64,000 nt of DNA from Chloracidobacterium sp. Its GTDB lineage: Bacteria; Acidobacteriota; Blastocatellia; Pyrinomonadales; Pyrinomonadaceae. The DNA is taken from NCBI GenBank assembly GCA_016706275.1, contig JADJJY010000003.1:682001-746000 (forward strand). The letters are read 5' to 3'. This document shows positions 26,768 through 35,264 of this stretch, in pieces. The notes under the pieces were generated by a model. The model had not been told where the DNA came from. It saw only the letters and a list, made by a program, of their open reading frames with translations, and made no database searches. Position 1 is the stretch's first letter; each line of letters begins with the position of its first letter. The translations under genes and the position numbers were made by a program.

Positions 26768-28090
26768 ATGCGATTTGTCTTTACACGAAGGTTCTATATT
26801 TTACTGGCGGCGGGCCTTGTGCCGCTCGGGCTGGCGTGGACGTTTCCGTCGCTGAAATATGCGGTGGTCGGCTATGACATTTTGCTTATCGGAGCGGCGA
26901 TCGTAGATCTTTTCATGAGCCGCAAACTGCCTGAGGAATTTGTCATCAAGCGTGAGTTTGACCGTCGCTTTGCGATAGGCGATGCAGCAAAGGTCAGCCT
27001 CGTTGTCGACAATGCGAGTGCTCAGGACTTACGCGTCATCGTCAAAGACGAGTATCCACCTGAGATGACTCTCAACGAATCACGCGAAGCCGAGTTTAAC
27101 GTTGCCGCCCAAACCACTGCCGAGTTTTACTATCACATCACGCCGCACAGACGCGGAGCGTACAAATTTGGCCGCATTGCCGTCCGCCATCTGTCGCGGC
27201 TTGGCCTCGTCTGGTGTCAGAGCCAACTTGGCGAACCACAAACCGTAAAGGTCTATCCAAATATGCGGCGTGCCCGCGAGATGGAACTCAAAGCTCTCGG
27301 AGCACGTTCGTTTTTAGCGATACAGCGCCGTGCCGTCAGACGCGGCGAGGGGCGTGAATTTGAATCGATGCGCGACTACGTTCGCGGCGATGAGCTGAGG
27401 CATATCTCTTGGACGGCGACAGCGAGACGTAACAAACTGACGACCCGCCAATATCAGATCGAACGTGACCAGACCGTAATGATCGCCATTGACGCCGGAC
27501 GACTGATGACGGGACGCATCGGCGACGAGACAAAATTTGACACGGCGATCCACGCATCCTTGGCATTGATGTCGGCAAGCGCCCGTGCGGGCGACAACTG
27601 CGGCCTCGTCGTTTTTGGACGGCGTATACGCAAATATCTGCCGCCAAAACGCGGGCTCGAACATATCGATGCCGTGCTCGAATCGCTCCACGACCTCGAA
27701 CCCGAGCTGATCGAACCGTCATATGCACGAGCGTTTCAGTTCATCGCATCGAATACAAAAAAGCGTTCGTTCGTAGTGATCCTCACCGATCTAGTTGATA
27801 AAGACAGCTCTAAAGAATTAATAAATTCACTCAAGCTGCTGCGGCCTCGTCACCTGCCGCTCGTCGCAACCATTGGCGACCGCGACCTCAACGCCGCCGT
27901 CGGCCACGCCCCGAAAGATATCAAAGATGTATTCACCCAATCCGCCGCCGAAGAGATCATCCATCAACGCGAATCGGCGTTGCGGCTAGTCGAGACTCTC
28001 GGCGGACTGGCATTGGATGTTACCGCTCAGACGCTCGCACCAAAGCTGTTGGAAAGTTATTTGAAGGTTAAAGAACGCGGGCTGTTATAA
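26768..28090 (+). CDS. DUF58 family protein with N-terminal membrane anchor
   Basis: A 440-residue protein with two hydrophobic segments near the N-terminus, a beta-rich part, and the DUF58 core (RRGEGREFESMRDYVRGDELRHISW). The core runs into a von Willebrand A-like metal-site region (VMIAIDAGRLM). DUF58 proteins usually sit beside a MoxR ATPase and transglutaminase-like genes and are thought to act in envelope stress or protein assembly; the specific role is unknown. Here it has no MoxR neighbour in the window, and the SpoIIM-like gene often found with it is 5 kb away. Confidence 0.85.
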   Translation: MRFVFTRRFYILLAAGLVPLGLAWTFPSLKYAVVGYDILLIGAAIVDLFMSRKLPEEFVIKREFDRRFAIGDAAKVSLVVDNASAQDLRVIVKDEYPPEMTLNESREAEFNVAAQTTAEFYYHITPHRRGAYKFGRIAVRHLSRLGLVWCQSQLGEPQTVKVYPNMRRAREMELKALGARSFLAIQRRAVRRGEGREFESMRDYVRGDELRHISWTATARRNKLTTRQYQIERDQTVMIAIDAGRLMTGRIGDETKFDTAIHASLALMSASARAGDNCGLVVFGRRIRKYLPPKRGLEHIDAVLESLHDLEPELIEPSYARAFQFIASNTKKRSFVVILTDLVDKDSSKELINSLKLLRPRHLPLVATIGDRDLNAAVGHAPKDIKDVFTQSAAEEIIHQRESALRLVETLGGLALDVTAQTLAPKLLESYLKVKERGLL

Positions 28091-28140
28091 TGTTGTTTTT
28101 CTTGTAAATGTCGGTGTTATACAATTTCATACAACAGTAG

Positions 28141-29888
28141 ATGAAAAAACGCTTTGTATTAGTTCTCGTCAAGCCGTCACATTACGACGACAATGGCTAT
28201 GTGATCCAGTGGTTTCGCTCGGCGATACCATCGAATTCGCTCGCCGCTCTCTATGGTCTCGCCCTCGAGTGTGCGGCGGACGATGTTCTCGGCCCCGAGA
28301 CTGAGATCATTACCCATGCCTTTGACGAAACTAATACCGTGATCCACCACAACAAGATCGCCGCGCTTATTCAAAGCGGCGATGACGGGATGGTGATGCT
28401 CGTCGGCGTTCAGTCAAACCAGTTCCTCGCGCTCTGGATATCGCCCGGCCGCTTCGCGAAAAGGGCATCAAGGTCGCGCTCGGCGGATTTCACGTTTCCG
28501 GGACGATGGCTATGCTCAAGGATCGCGATCCGTATGTTCAAAAGGCTCTGGACATGGGTGTTTCGCTATTCGCGGGTGAGGCCGAGGGACGACTCGGCAA
28601 TGTCTTGCTCGACGCTTCGTTGAATGAACTGCACCCCGTCTATAATTTCATGGACGACCTGCCTAATATCGAGGGCGTCGCTTCACCGCTGCTGCCGGCT
28701 GAGCGGGTCCACCTGACCGCCGGGGCAACGACCAGTTTTGACGCCGGACGCGGTTGCCCGTTTGCCTGTTCGTTTTGCACTATCATCAACGTCCAGGGCC
28801 GCAAATCCCGTCGCCGTTCGCCGGATGATATTGAGGCGATCATTAGGGCAAATCTCGCTCAGGGCTTACATTCGTTTTTTATCACCGACGACAATTTTGC
28901 CCGTAACAAAGACTGGGAGGCTATACTCGACCGCGTTATCATGCTCCGCGAGGTCGAAAAGCTGAAGATCAGCTTTATCATCCAGGTCGACACGCTTTGT
29001 CATAAACTGCCCAATTTTATTGAGAAATGTAAGCGGGCCGGGGTGAAACGAGTATTTATCGGACTTGAAAACATCAACCCGGACAACCTACTCGGGGCCA
29101 AAAAGCGGCAAAACAAGATCACGGATTACCGACAGATGTTGCTTGCCTGGAAAAGCGTCGGCGTCGTAACATATTGCGGCTATATTCTCGGGTTTCCGGG
29201 CGACACGCCCGAATCTATCATCAGCGATATCGAGGTGATCAAACGCGAATTGCCCGTTGACCTGCTCGAGTTTTTTTACCTGACACCGCTGCCGGGTTCT
29301 GAAGATCATCAAAAACTGCATGAAGCGGGCATCGAGATGGACGAAGATCTCAATAAGTATGACCTTAACCATGACGTAACCGGTCATTCGAAAATGTCGC
29401 GTGACGAGTGGCGTCAAACGTACCACAAGGCGTGGGAAACTTACTATACGGACGAACACATCGAGACCGTCATTCGCCGCTGCATCGCCACCGGGACGAG
29501 CCCCGGGAAAACCACCTTTTTCATCGTTTGGTTTCGCGGGTGTATCGGCATCGAGAGTATCCATCCACTCGAGGGCGGCTTCTTGCGGATCAAATCGCGT
29601 AGGAATAGGCGCGAGGGTTTGCCCGTCGAAAATCCGCTCGTATTCTACCCCCGTTACGTTATAGAAACGCTTTCCAAGCAGCTAAAATGGATCTCGCTCT
29701 ATATCCGGATGCGTATCATTTACAAGCGCGTCAAACGCGATCCCGCCCGTTTTGACTATATGGACACCGCTCTGGCACCGGTCACTGACCACGAAGAGGA
29801 GCGCGATCTATTTAAGACCGAGGCGGCCCAAAACTACCTCGACAAGGTTCATCGCAACGAGCGGGTAAGCCGCGGCGAAACCGTCTAG
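28141..29888 (+). pseudogene. B12-binding radical-SAM protein, frameshifted
   Basis: The first frame (28141-28623) encodes an N-terminal B12-binding-like domain starting MKKRFVLVLVKPSHYDDNGY. The second (open from 28506 and continuous upstream) continues the same protein and holds the radical-SAM motif CPFACSFC (C-x3-C-x2-C), the radical-SAM core, and a C-terminal part ending NERVSRGETV. The shift is near 28430, in cagTTCCTCGCG: one extra C (CC to CCC) would give a continuous Q-F-P-R-A-L-D-I reading. The complete protein would be about 580 residues. The reaction is unknown; such enzymes methylate or rearrange carbon skeletons. Confidence 0.82.
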
Positions 29889-29915
29889 ATCACTACAAAA
29901 AAAGCTTTTCTCAAT

Positions 29916-29942
29916 AAATCTTGCTGCTTTTTGGCAAGATTT
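29916..29942 (+). terminator. Possible terminator after the radical-SAM gene
   Basis: AAATCTTGC (29916-29924)/GCAAGATTT (29934-29942), a 9-bp perfect stem 28 bases after the stop. Only a short, mixed T-rich stretch follows, so the call is moderate. Confidence 0.5.
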
Positions 29943-30085
29943 CTGTTTCCTCACGTTCAACATACGAAACCGAAATAACGCCGCGTTGGCGTAACCTGCC
30001 TGAGCATCAGGTGGGCTCGGATAATCGTTGTCCGGCGACAGAGTCCATAACCATATCTGTTGCTGTTACATAAGTTAGGACGGCC

Positions 30086-30134
30086 GTTCATGGCCTGAAT
30101 AAAAGTAATACCGGCCGCTTTTACGGCCATGAAC
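30086..30134 (+). promoter_or_regulatory. 5' leader hairpin next to the OMP ribosome site
   Basis: GTTCATGGCC (30086-30095) pairs perfectly with GGCCATGAAC (30125-30134), with an inner stem TAAAAG/CTTTTA. The right arm ends one base before the AAGGAG site (30136-30141) of the outer-membrane protein. Folding could protect the transcript or limit ribosome access. The upstream part of the gap (29943-30085) contains smaller dyads but no gene. Confidence 0.6.
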
Positions 30135-30148
30135 TAAGGAGAAATAAA

Positions 30149-31054
30149 ATGAAATTTAACTATAAAAACATAGTTACCGGGATCGCTGCCACGACATTGG
30201 CCGTACTCCTCACTATTACCGCAAGCTCGCTTGCAATAACCGCTCAGACACCCGCGACTGCCGATAGTACTGGAGCATCGTCTGCACCTGTTCGTGCCGC
30301 ATCTAGCGGAACCTGGAAAGGCTGGTACGTCGGAGCATATGGCGGCGGCACCTTTAACCGGTCCAATGTCGCGACCTCCACGATATACTCAACGACGGGG
30401 TATTTTGTGCAAACAAGCGTGACCGCGATCAACACGGCCGGTGCCCAACAGATCAAACCCAACGGCTTTACCGGCGGCGGTACATTTGGTTACAACCATC
30501 AGTCAGGCGCATTAGTCGTCGGGGCCGAGTTGGATTTCGGGGCGATGAACGCCAACGAGGGCGTGTCGTCCGGAACAACATATCCCTGCTGCGGCACCGC
30601 ACGATTTACGATCAACCAAGCGACTAAAACCCGCTGGTTGCTAACGGCACGTCCGCGTATCGGAGTTGCCGTCGGCAGTGCAATGATCTACGGAACCGCC
30701 GGCTTGGCCGTGACGGACGTGAATTATGCAGGGACGTTCACCGACACTTATGGTAACGCAACCGAAAGTGCTGCTTTTAAGAAAAACAAAGCAGGTTGGA
30801 CACTTGGCGGCGGAGCCGAATTTAAGGTCGGCAGCAATTGGTCGGTCAAGGGTGAATATCTGTATGCAGATTTTGGCGACACAAATACGACCAGCACAAA
30901 TCTTAACGCAACATCAGTTTCCACCATCGCGTCATTAGGACGAACGGCTTCTTTCATACCCGGACCGTCAATTGCATATGCAACAAACGTGTTTACGCAC
31001 TCGTCAGACCTCAGGACAAATAACGTTCGATTTGGGATCAATTATCATTTCTAA
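30149..31054 (+). CDS. Outer-membrane beta-barrel protein (Omp31/OmpA-like)
   Basis: A 301-residue protein with a signal peptide (residues 1-33, ITASSLAITAQ near its end). It has eight-strand porin-like sequence starting WKGWYVGAYGGGTFNRSN, a GFTGGGTFGYNHQSG strand pair, VVGAELDFG, and the near-terminal strand SVKGEYLYADFGDT, and ends in Phe (NVRFGINYHF) as outer-membrane proteins do. It may be a surface adhesin or general porin. The ribosome site is strong (AAGGAG), and a stable hairpin lies immediately upstream. Confidence 0.82.
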   Translation: MKFNYKNIVTGIAATTLAVLLTITASSLAITAQTPATADSTGASSAPVRAASSGTWKGWYVGAYGGGTFNRSNVATSTIYSTTGYFVQTSVTAINTAGAQQIKPNGFTGGGTFGYNHQSGALVVGAELDFGAMNANEGVSSGTTYPCCGTARFTINQATKTRWLLTARPRIGVAVGSAMIYGTAGLAVTDVNYAGTFTDTYGNATESAAFKKNKAGWTLGGGAEFKVGSNWSVKGEYLYADFGDTNTTSTNLNATSVSTIASLGRTASFIPGPSIAYATNVFTHSSDLRTNNVRFGINYHF

Positions 31055-31077
31055 ATTGAAACCACAGCGAATTGATA

Positions 31078-31123
31078 AAAAGCACCGTCGATCATGTCGA
31101 AAGACATCGGCGGTGCTTTTCTT
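31078..31123 (+). terminator. Intrinsic terminator of the OMP gene
   Basis: AAAAGCACCG (31078-31087)/CGGTGCTTTT (31111-31120) with a further inner stem (CGATCATGTC-gaaa-GACATCG), followed by a T-rich stretch (about 31117-31123). It lies 24 bases past the OMP stop and ends the transcript before the following methyltransferase fusion. Confidence 0.85.
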
Positions 31124-31158
31124 TGCGTGCAAAAACCCTTATTTTATTACTAACAGAA

Positions 31159-32469
31159 ATGCCGCAAACTAAAGTAATCCTAATAATTTACACGACCAAA
31201 TATCGCCTCGGCGGACATCAATTCCCGGTCGTAGCTCAAACGCTGGCTGACGAAAAACGCGATGGCGGATTTGACGGTGACATCATCACTCAAGCGGTCG
31301 AAAGCAAACTCGACGTGCTAAAAGCCATCGACGAGATCAAGCAAGCGGGTAAGCGGATAAAGGAATTTCACTTTGTAGGGCACTCGGGCATGTATGGGCC
31401 GATGTACGGAACAGTCGCTTTTCCCGAGCAATTTTCGCCATACGAATGGGAGCAAATGGACATACCATTTGCTGATGATGCGACTGCGTACTTTTTCTGT
31501 TGCCGGTCGGCACGCTGGTTTGCACCGTTTTTTGCTAGGACATTTAACGTCCCGACATACGGATTTTTCTGGTACACGACCTTTTCCCGCAGCAAAGAAA
31601 AATACGTCTCCGCCGGAGACAAAGCCGACGGCAAACTCTATACGATCGGCTGCAAAGGCCGCAAATCCCATGGTTATTTGGGTGCGGCGAAAAAACGTCT
31701 AGGGCTTGAACCCGCCGAAGAAATGAAGCGGTTTGAGCCGAGGCCACCTGACGGCGATACAAGCTACGATCACGTTGCTGAGCTCTATGACGCCGCGTTT
31801 GTCGATATTCGCGTCCGCAAGGACGAGTGGCGATGGCTCGGCGAGCACCTGCCGTCCGGTAAATTTGACATGCTCGATATCGGTTGCGGCAATGGTGCGT
31901 TGCTGTATGCGCTGAGCGACCGGATAAATTCGGGCAACGGCGTTGACGAATCTGCGGGGATCATCGAGCGAGCAAAGATCAAAAATGCGTCAAACAAGCA
32001 GCTTAATTTTACAAAGATCAACGGCCCTGTTTTGCCATTTCCGGACAATTCGTTTGACGTTGTGACATCGCTGATGTCATTTAGATATCTCGATTGGGAT
32101 CCCCTACTTGCCGAGATCAAACGTGTAATGCGGCCCGGCGGCAAATTTCTAATTATTGATATGGTTACGGTTCCGGTCGCGGTCGGCGAATATCCGCGTG
32201 TGCTTACGGACAAGCTCAAGACCATGCGTGGTCAGAAAGCTAATGCCCAATTTAACGCCGCTTTGCAAAAACTAGTGTCGCATCCCGACTGGAAAAAGAT
32301 GGTCGAATACAACCCGATCCGCTCAGAACACGAAATGAAATGGTATCTCGAAAGCCGTTTTCCGGGGCAGAAAATGGAGATCCTCAATATGGCATGGCAT
32401 TCGCGGATCGTCGCTTTTGACAGCGGCCCGGTCGAAAACGGCATCGAGGTCAAACTTTCTTACCCCTAA
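31159..32469 (+). CDS. Caspase-like domain fused to a SAM methyltransferase
   Basis: 436 residues from the ATG at 31159; the frame continues upstream to 31072, but that part overlaps the terminator. Residues 1-190 contain FHFVGHSGMYGPM (H75) and YFFCCRSARWFAPF (C114/C115), about 40 residues apart, which resembles the His-Cys dyad layout of caspase-like/CHAT/DUF4347-type domains. Residues about 225-390 are a class I methyltransferase: motif I MLDIGCGNGALLYAL, GVDESAGII, and PFPDNSFDVVTSLMSFRYLDW. The substrate is unknown. The stop TAA overlaps the ATG of the racemase gene by one base, so the two are translationally coupled. The dyad assignment is inference. Confidence 0.7.
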   Translation: MPQTKVILIIYTTKYRLGGHQFPVVAQTLADEKRDGGFDGDIITQAVESKLDVLKAIDEIKQAGKRIKEFHFVGHSGMYGPMYGTVAFPEQFSPYEWEQMDIPFADDATAYFFCCRSARWFAPFFARTFNVPTYGFFWYTTFSRSKEKYVSAGDKADGKLYTIGCKGRKSHGYLGAAKKRLGLEPAEEMKRFEPRPPDGDTSYDHVAELYDAAFVDIRVRKDEWRWLGEHLPSGKFDMLDIGCGNGALLYALSDRINSGNGVDESAGIIERAKIKNASNKQLNFTKINGPVLPFPDNSFDVVTSLMSFRYLDWDPLLAEIKRVMRPGGKFLIIDMVTVPVAVGEYPRVLTDKLKTMRGQKANAQFNAALQKLVSHPDWKKMVEYNPIRSEHEMKWYLESRFPGQKMEILNMAWHSRIVAFDSGPVENGIEVKLSYP

Positions 32470-33221
32470 TGAAACGTCTAGGAATCATCGATTGGGGCAT
32501 CGGCGGCATCAGCATCTATAAGCTGATAGAAGAGCGGCTCGGGCCAGTACCGGTCACATATTTTTCGGACACAGGCGTCACACCTTACGGCAAGTTGACC
32601 CGCCCGGAGTTGGTCGCGAGGCTCAATGCTGTCATCTCATTTCTCAAAACTCAGGGTGTTACGCACGTTTTGATCGGGTGCAACGCAGCAAGCACCGCGA
32701 TCCCGCTTTTGGACGATCACGGCATCCCCATCGAGGGAGTCATCGACAGTGCGGTCGAAACTGTAACGAAACTAAAACCAAAAAACCTCGGACTGATCGG
32801 TGGACGGCGGACTGTCGTCTCTGGGGTATATCGGAATGCATTTGCTGACCGAAACATTACCGTCAACCAACGCATCGCCCAGCCTCTGTCCGGTCTTATC
32901 GAGAGCGGCGATGTTTCATCCAACGCTTTGCAATATGAATGCAAACGTATCCTCGCACCGCTCAAAAACTGCTCTCACATTCTGCTCGCTTGTACGCATT
33001 ATCCGGCGATCACAGCAGTGATCCGGCAATATGTTTCGTCCCAAACCAAACTGATTGATCCGGCCGAAGATCTGGTCAAAAAGGTTGGGAAATGGAGGCC
33101 GGAATCAAGTGGAAATGATGTCTTTCTAACAACCGGCGATGCGGTCGCCATGAAGCGGGCGGCGAGAAATGCCTTTGGAGTCGAGATAGGTAAAGCAACG
33201 AAATTAGATATAGCCAACTGA
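32469..33221 (+). CDS. Aspartate/glutamate racemase family protein
   Basis: A 250-residue protein of the MurI/Asp-Glu racemase superfamily. It has IDWGIGGISIYKLI (catalytic-region Asp), TYFSDTGVTPYG, the first catalytic Cys in IGCNAASTA, and the second in LLACTHYPAI. If a MurI it would supply D-glutamate for peptidoglycan, but coupling to a methyltransferase fusion rather than a cell-wall gene suggests a specialised role. It converges with the SpoIIM-like gene, leaving 8 bases between stops, with an ACCGCC/GGCGGT hairpin (33221-33242) over the junction. Confidence 0.85.
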   Translation: MKRLGIIDWGIGGISIYKLIEERLGPVPVTYFSDTGVTPYGKLTRPELVARLNAVISFLKTQGVTHVLIGCNAASTAIPLLDDHGIPIEGVIDSAVETVTKLKPKNLGLIGGRRTVVSGVYRNAFADRNITVNQRIAQPLSGLIESGDVSSNALQYECKRILAPLKNCSHILLACTHYPAITAVIRQYVSSQTKLIDPAEDLVKKVGKWRPESSGNDVFLTTGDAVAMKRAARNAFGVEIGKATKLDIAN

Positions 33222-33229
33222 CCGCCCGC

Positions 33230-34195
33230 TCACGCAGGCGGTTCTGACAGTGACCTTCCGGCAAAAAACAAATAACTGTACATAGCTAGACCTGTGCCTA
33301 CGCCGGTCGCTATTTTAACTATCGCGGGCATGTCCGATGGGGATAAAAAGCCCTCGATCGTTCCCGCGACGACGAGAAAACAAGCGCAGCCAATAACGAT
33401 CCTTGCAGCCTCAATTCCCTTTTTCTTTAGGGCTTGACTACGGGTCAGATCGCCCGGATTTATCATCGCGTAGCCGATCATCATTCCCGCACCGCCGCAG
33501 AAAAAGATCGTAGATAGCTCGATCACGCCGTGACCGACGACAAAGCTCGCGAGTGCGTTACCAAACGGCGGATTGAGTTTATAGCACGCCGCAAAGACAC
33601 TGCCGAGTCGTGCCCCTTCGAACGCCAGATCGTAAAACGCACCGATCCCGAAAAAAGCTCCCATCGCAAAAACGCGAAACGTAACGAGTATGTTGTTTGA
33701 GAGGATATGCGTCGCCCCGATCTGATTGGCGTCATTGAGCCCTTTCCACCATTGATTGTTCGAATTGATCTGTTCGGTGATGCCGGACAGCATTACAAAA
33801 TGGGTGAAATCGGTATCGATCCACGTCGCAATAAAACCAAACAAGACAAACCCCGCAAAGACGCCAAACGCCAATATCATATACCGCCAGTTACGGCGAA
33901 ATGTCTGCGGGAAATCCTCGGCAAAAAATTTCCAGATCAGATTCGCACCCTGGCTTTCGGCACGATAGATGCGGCCGTGGGCGCGAATGACGAGGCTGTT
34001 GAGATAGTTGATCAGTTTGGGATCACGCGTCTCCGCACGGGCGATGGCGAGGTCAGAGGCCGCGCGGCGGTAAAGCTCGCCAAATTCGCGCACTTCCATC
34101 CGCGACAAACCACGCAAGCCCGTGCCGTGGTGCATCGAGAGTAGATCCTCGAGCCGCTGCCAGTTATCTTTGTTTTGATCGAGAAATCGATTCAC
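33230..34195 (-). CDS. SpoIIM-like (DUF95) membrane protein
   Basis: A 321-residue stage II sporulation protein M family member. The soluble N-terminal part starts MNRFLDQNKDNWQRLEDLL, followed by five or so TM segments with the family patterns FRVFAMGAFFGIGAFYDLAFEGARLG and FVVGHGVIELSTIFFCGGAGMMIGYA. In sporulators SpoIIM joins the engulfment machinery; in non-sporulators related proteins often accompany DUF58/MoxR genes. The following gene on the same strand is a zinc-ribbon protein. Confidence 0.88.
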   Translation of the reverse strand: MNRFLDQNKDNWQRLEDLLSMHHGTGLRGLSRMEVREFGELYRRAASDLAIARAETRDPKLINYLNSLVIRAHGRIYRAESQGANLIWKFFAEDFPQTFRRNWRYMILAFGVFAGFVLFGFIATWIDTDFTHFVMLSGITEQINSNNQWWKGLNDANQIGATHILSNNILVTFRVFAMGAFFGIGAFYDLAFEGARLGSVFAACYKLNPPFGNALASFVVGHGVIELSTIFFCGGAGMMIGYAMINPGDLTRSQALKKKGIEAARIVIGCACFLVVAGTIEGFLSPSDMPAIVKIATGVGTGLAMYSYLFFAGRSLSEPPA

Positions 34196-34209
34196 ATTTT
34201 TCGGGCGAT

Positions 34210-35088
34210 CTAATTTGGAAATTCTCCCGTCTTTCCGGGATCATGGTCGACGCTCAGTAGATTTGTCGTGCGTTCAGTAACGGAACCGACCGGCGTTGGC
34301 GGTTTTGAGTCGGCCGGGAAAAGCAGCGGTGATGCAGGCTCAGCACCTAATTCGTCCGTAGATTTTGGTCGGCTAAGCGAACGGCTAACCCGATTCCAAC
34401 CAAAGCCGACGAATAACAAGCTTAGAAAATTTAGCAGGAGGCCAATTACCACGAGCGTACCTATTCCTTTTACGAAAGCCCCTGTCGCCACCATCCAGAT
34501 CAATGCCCCACCTGTGACGCCAAACCCCGCGAGCGACGCTATAAAAGTTGACACTACGGACGTATACCCGGCACGGATCTCTGCGGACATTCTGAGTAAT
34601 TCAAGCTCGTTTGACTCCACGATCATTTTAGCCCCGCATCGGCGGCAAAATCTCGAATCGTCCGTGGATTCGGTACCGCAGGCCGAGCATATCTTGTCAA
34701 TCGCGCGGACGGTCGCGAGGGCTGAGATCGCCTCTGCCTCGCGGGTGAGTATTTCTTTCTCTCCCTTAGACAGCGAAGGATGCTTGACCACGTAGTCAAA
34801 CGTCGCTCTGGTCGCATGCTCACCTTGCGGTTTAAGCTTGACCATCAGCGTCATCGGATAATCTAGGACGTCCGCCGACGAATATGCCGTTCCCCAGCCG
34901 CGCGCTTGACGGCGTCCGCGAACAACACTTTCCTCATCATCCAGAATGTCATAACCGAGCCGCTCCATCGCCGCGATCAAACGGTTTCTGACACTTTCGC
35001 GATCACCGACCAACACTCTCCTTAGATAATGCTCGGTGGTATGGTACGGATTTACAGTTCCGTCGCCTAGTACGATCAAATCAGACAT
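34210..35088 (-). CDS. Zinc-ribbon membrane protein, unknown
   Basis: A 292-residue protein. The N-terminal part (about 1-135) is soluble with no recognised fold. A zinc ribbon (ICSACGTESTDDSRFCRRCGAKM) at about 137-159 is followed by two TM segments and a Pro/Ser-rich tail. It precedes the SpoIIM-like gene (14 bases between them), so they are likely co-transcribed. Possible role: membrane-anchored adaptor; unproven. Confidence 0.7.
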   Translation of the reverse strand: MSDLIVLGDGTVNPYHTTEHYLRRVLVGDRESVRNRLIAAMERLGYDILDDEESVVRGRRQARGWGTAYSSADVLDYPMTLMVKLKPQGEHATRATFDYVVKHPSLSKGEKEILTREAEAISALATVRAIDKICSACGTESTDDSRFCRRCGAKMIVESNELELLRMSAEIRAGYTSVVSTFIASLAGFGVTGGALIWMVATGAFVKGIGTLVVIGLLLNFLSLLFVGFGWNRVSRSLSRPKSTDELGAEPASPLLFPADSKPPTPVGSVTERTTNLLSVDHDPGKTGEFPN

Positions 35089-35264
35089 AAAACCCCCTCA
35101 GGACCAACTTACATATTGCATAAACTCCATACGAAATCGCAAATCTCTAAGTTGCTACGCCGGCAAAAAGTTAACAATTCTGTAACCGTGGGAGCTTTCT
35201 TCGGGTGAATCTGACTCCGCCGTTTTGGTTCAAGCCCCGTGTCACTAAAATCAAGTATTAGCCA

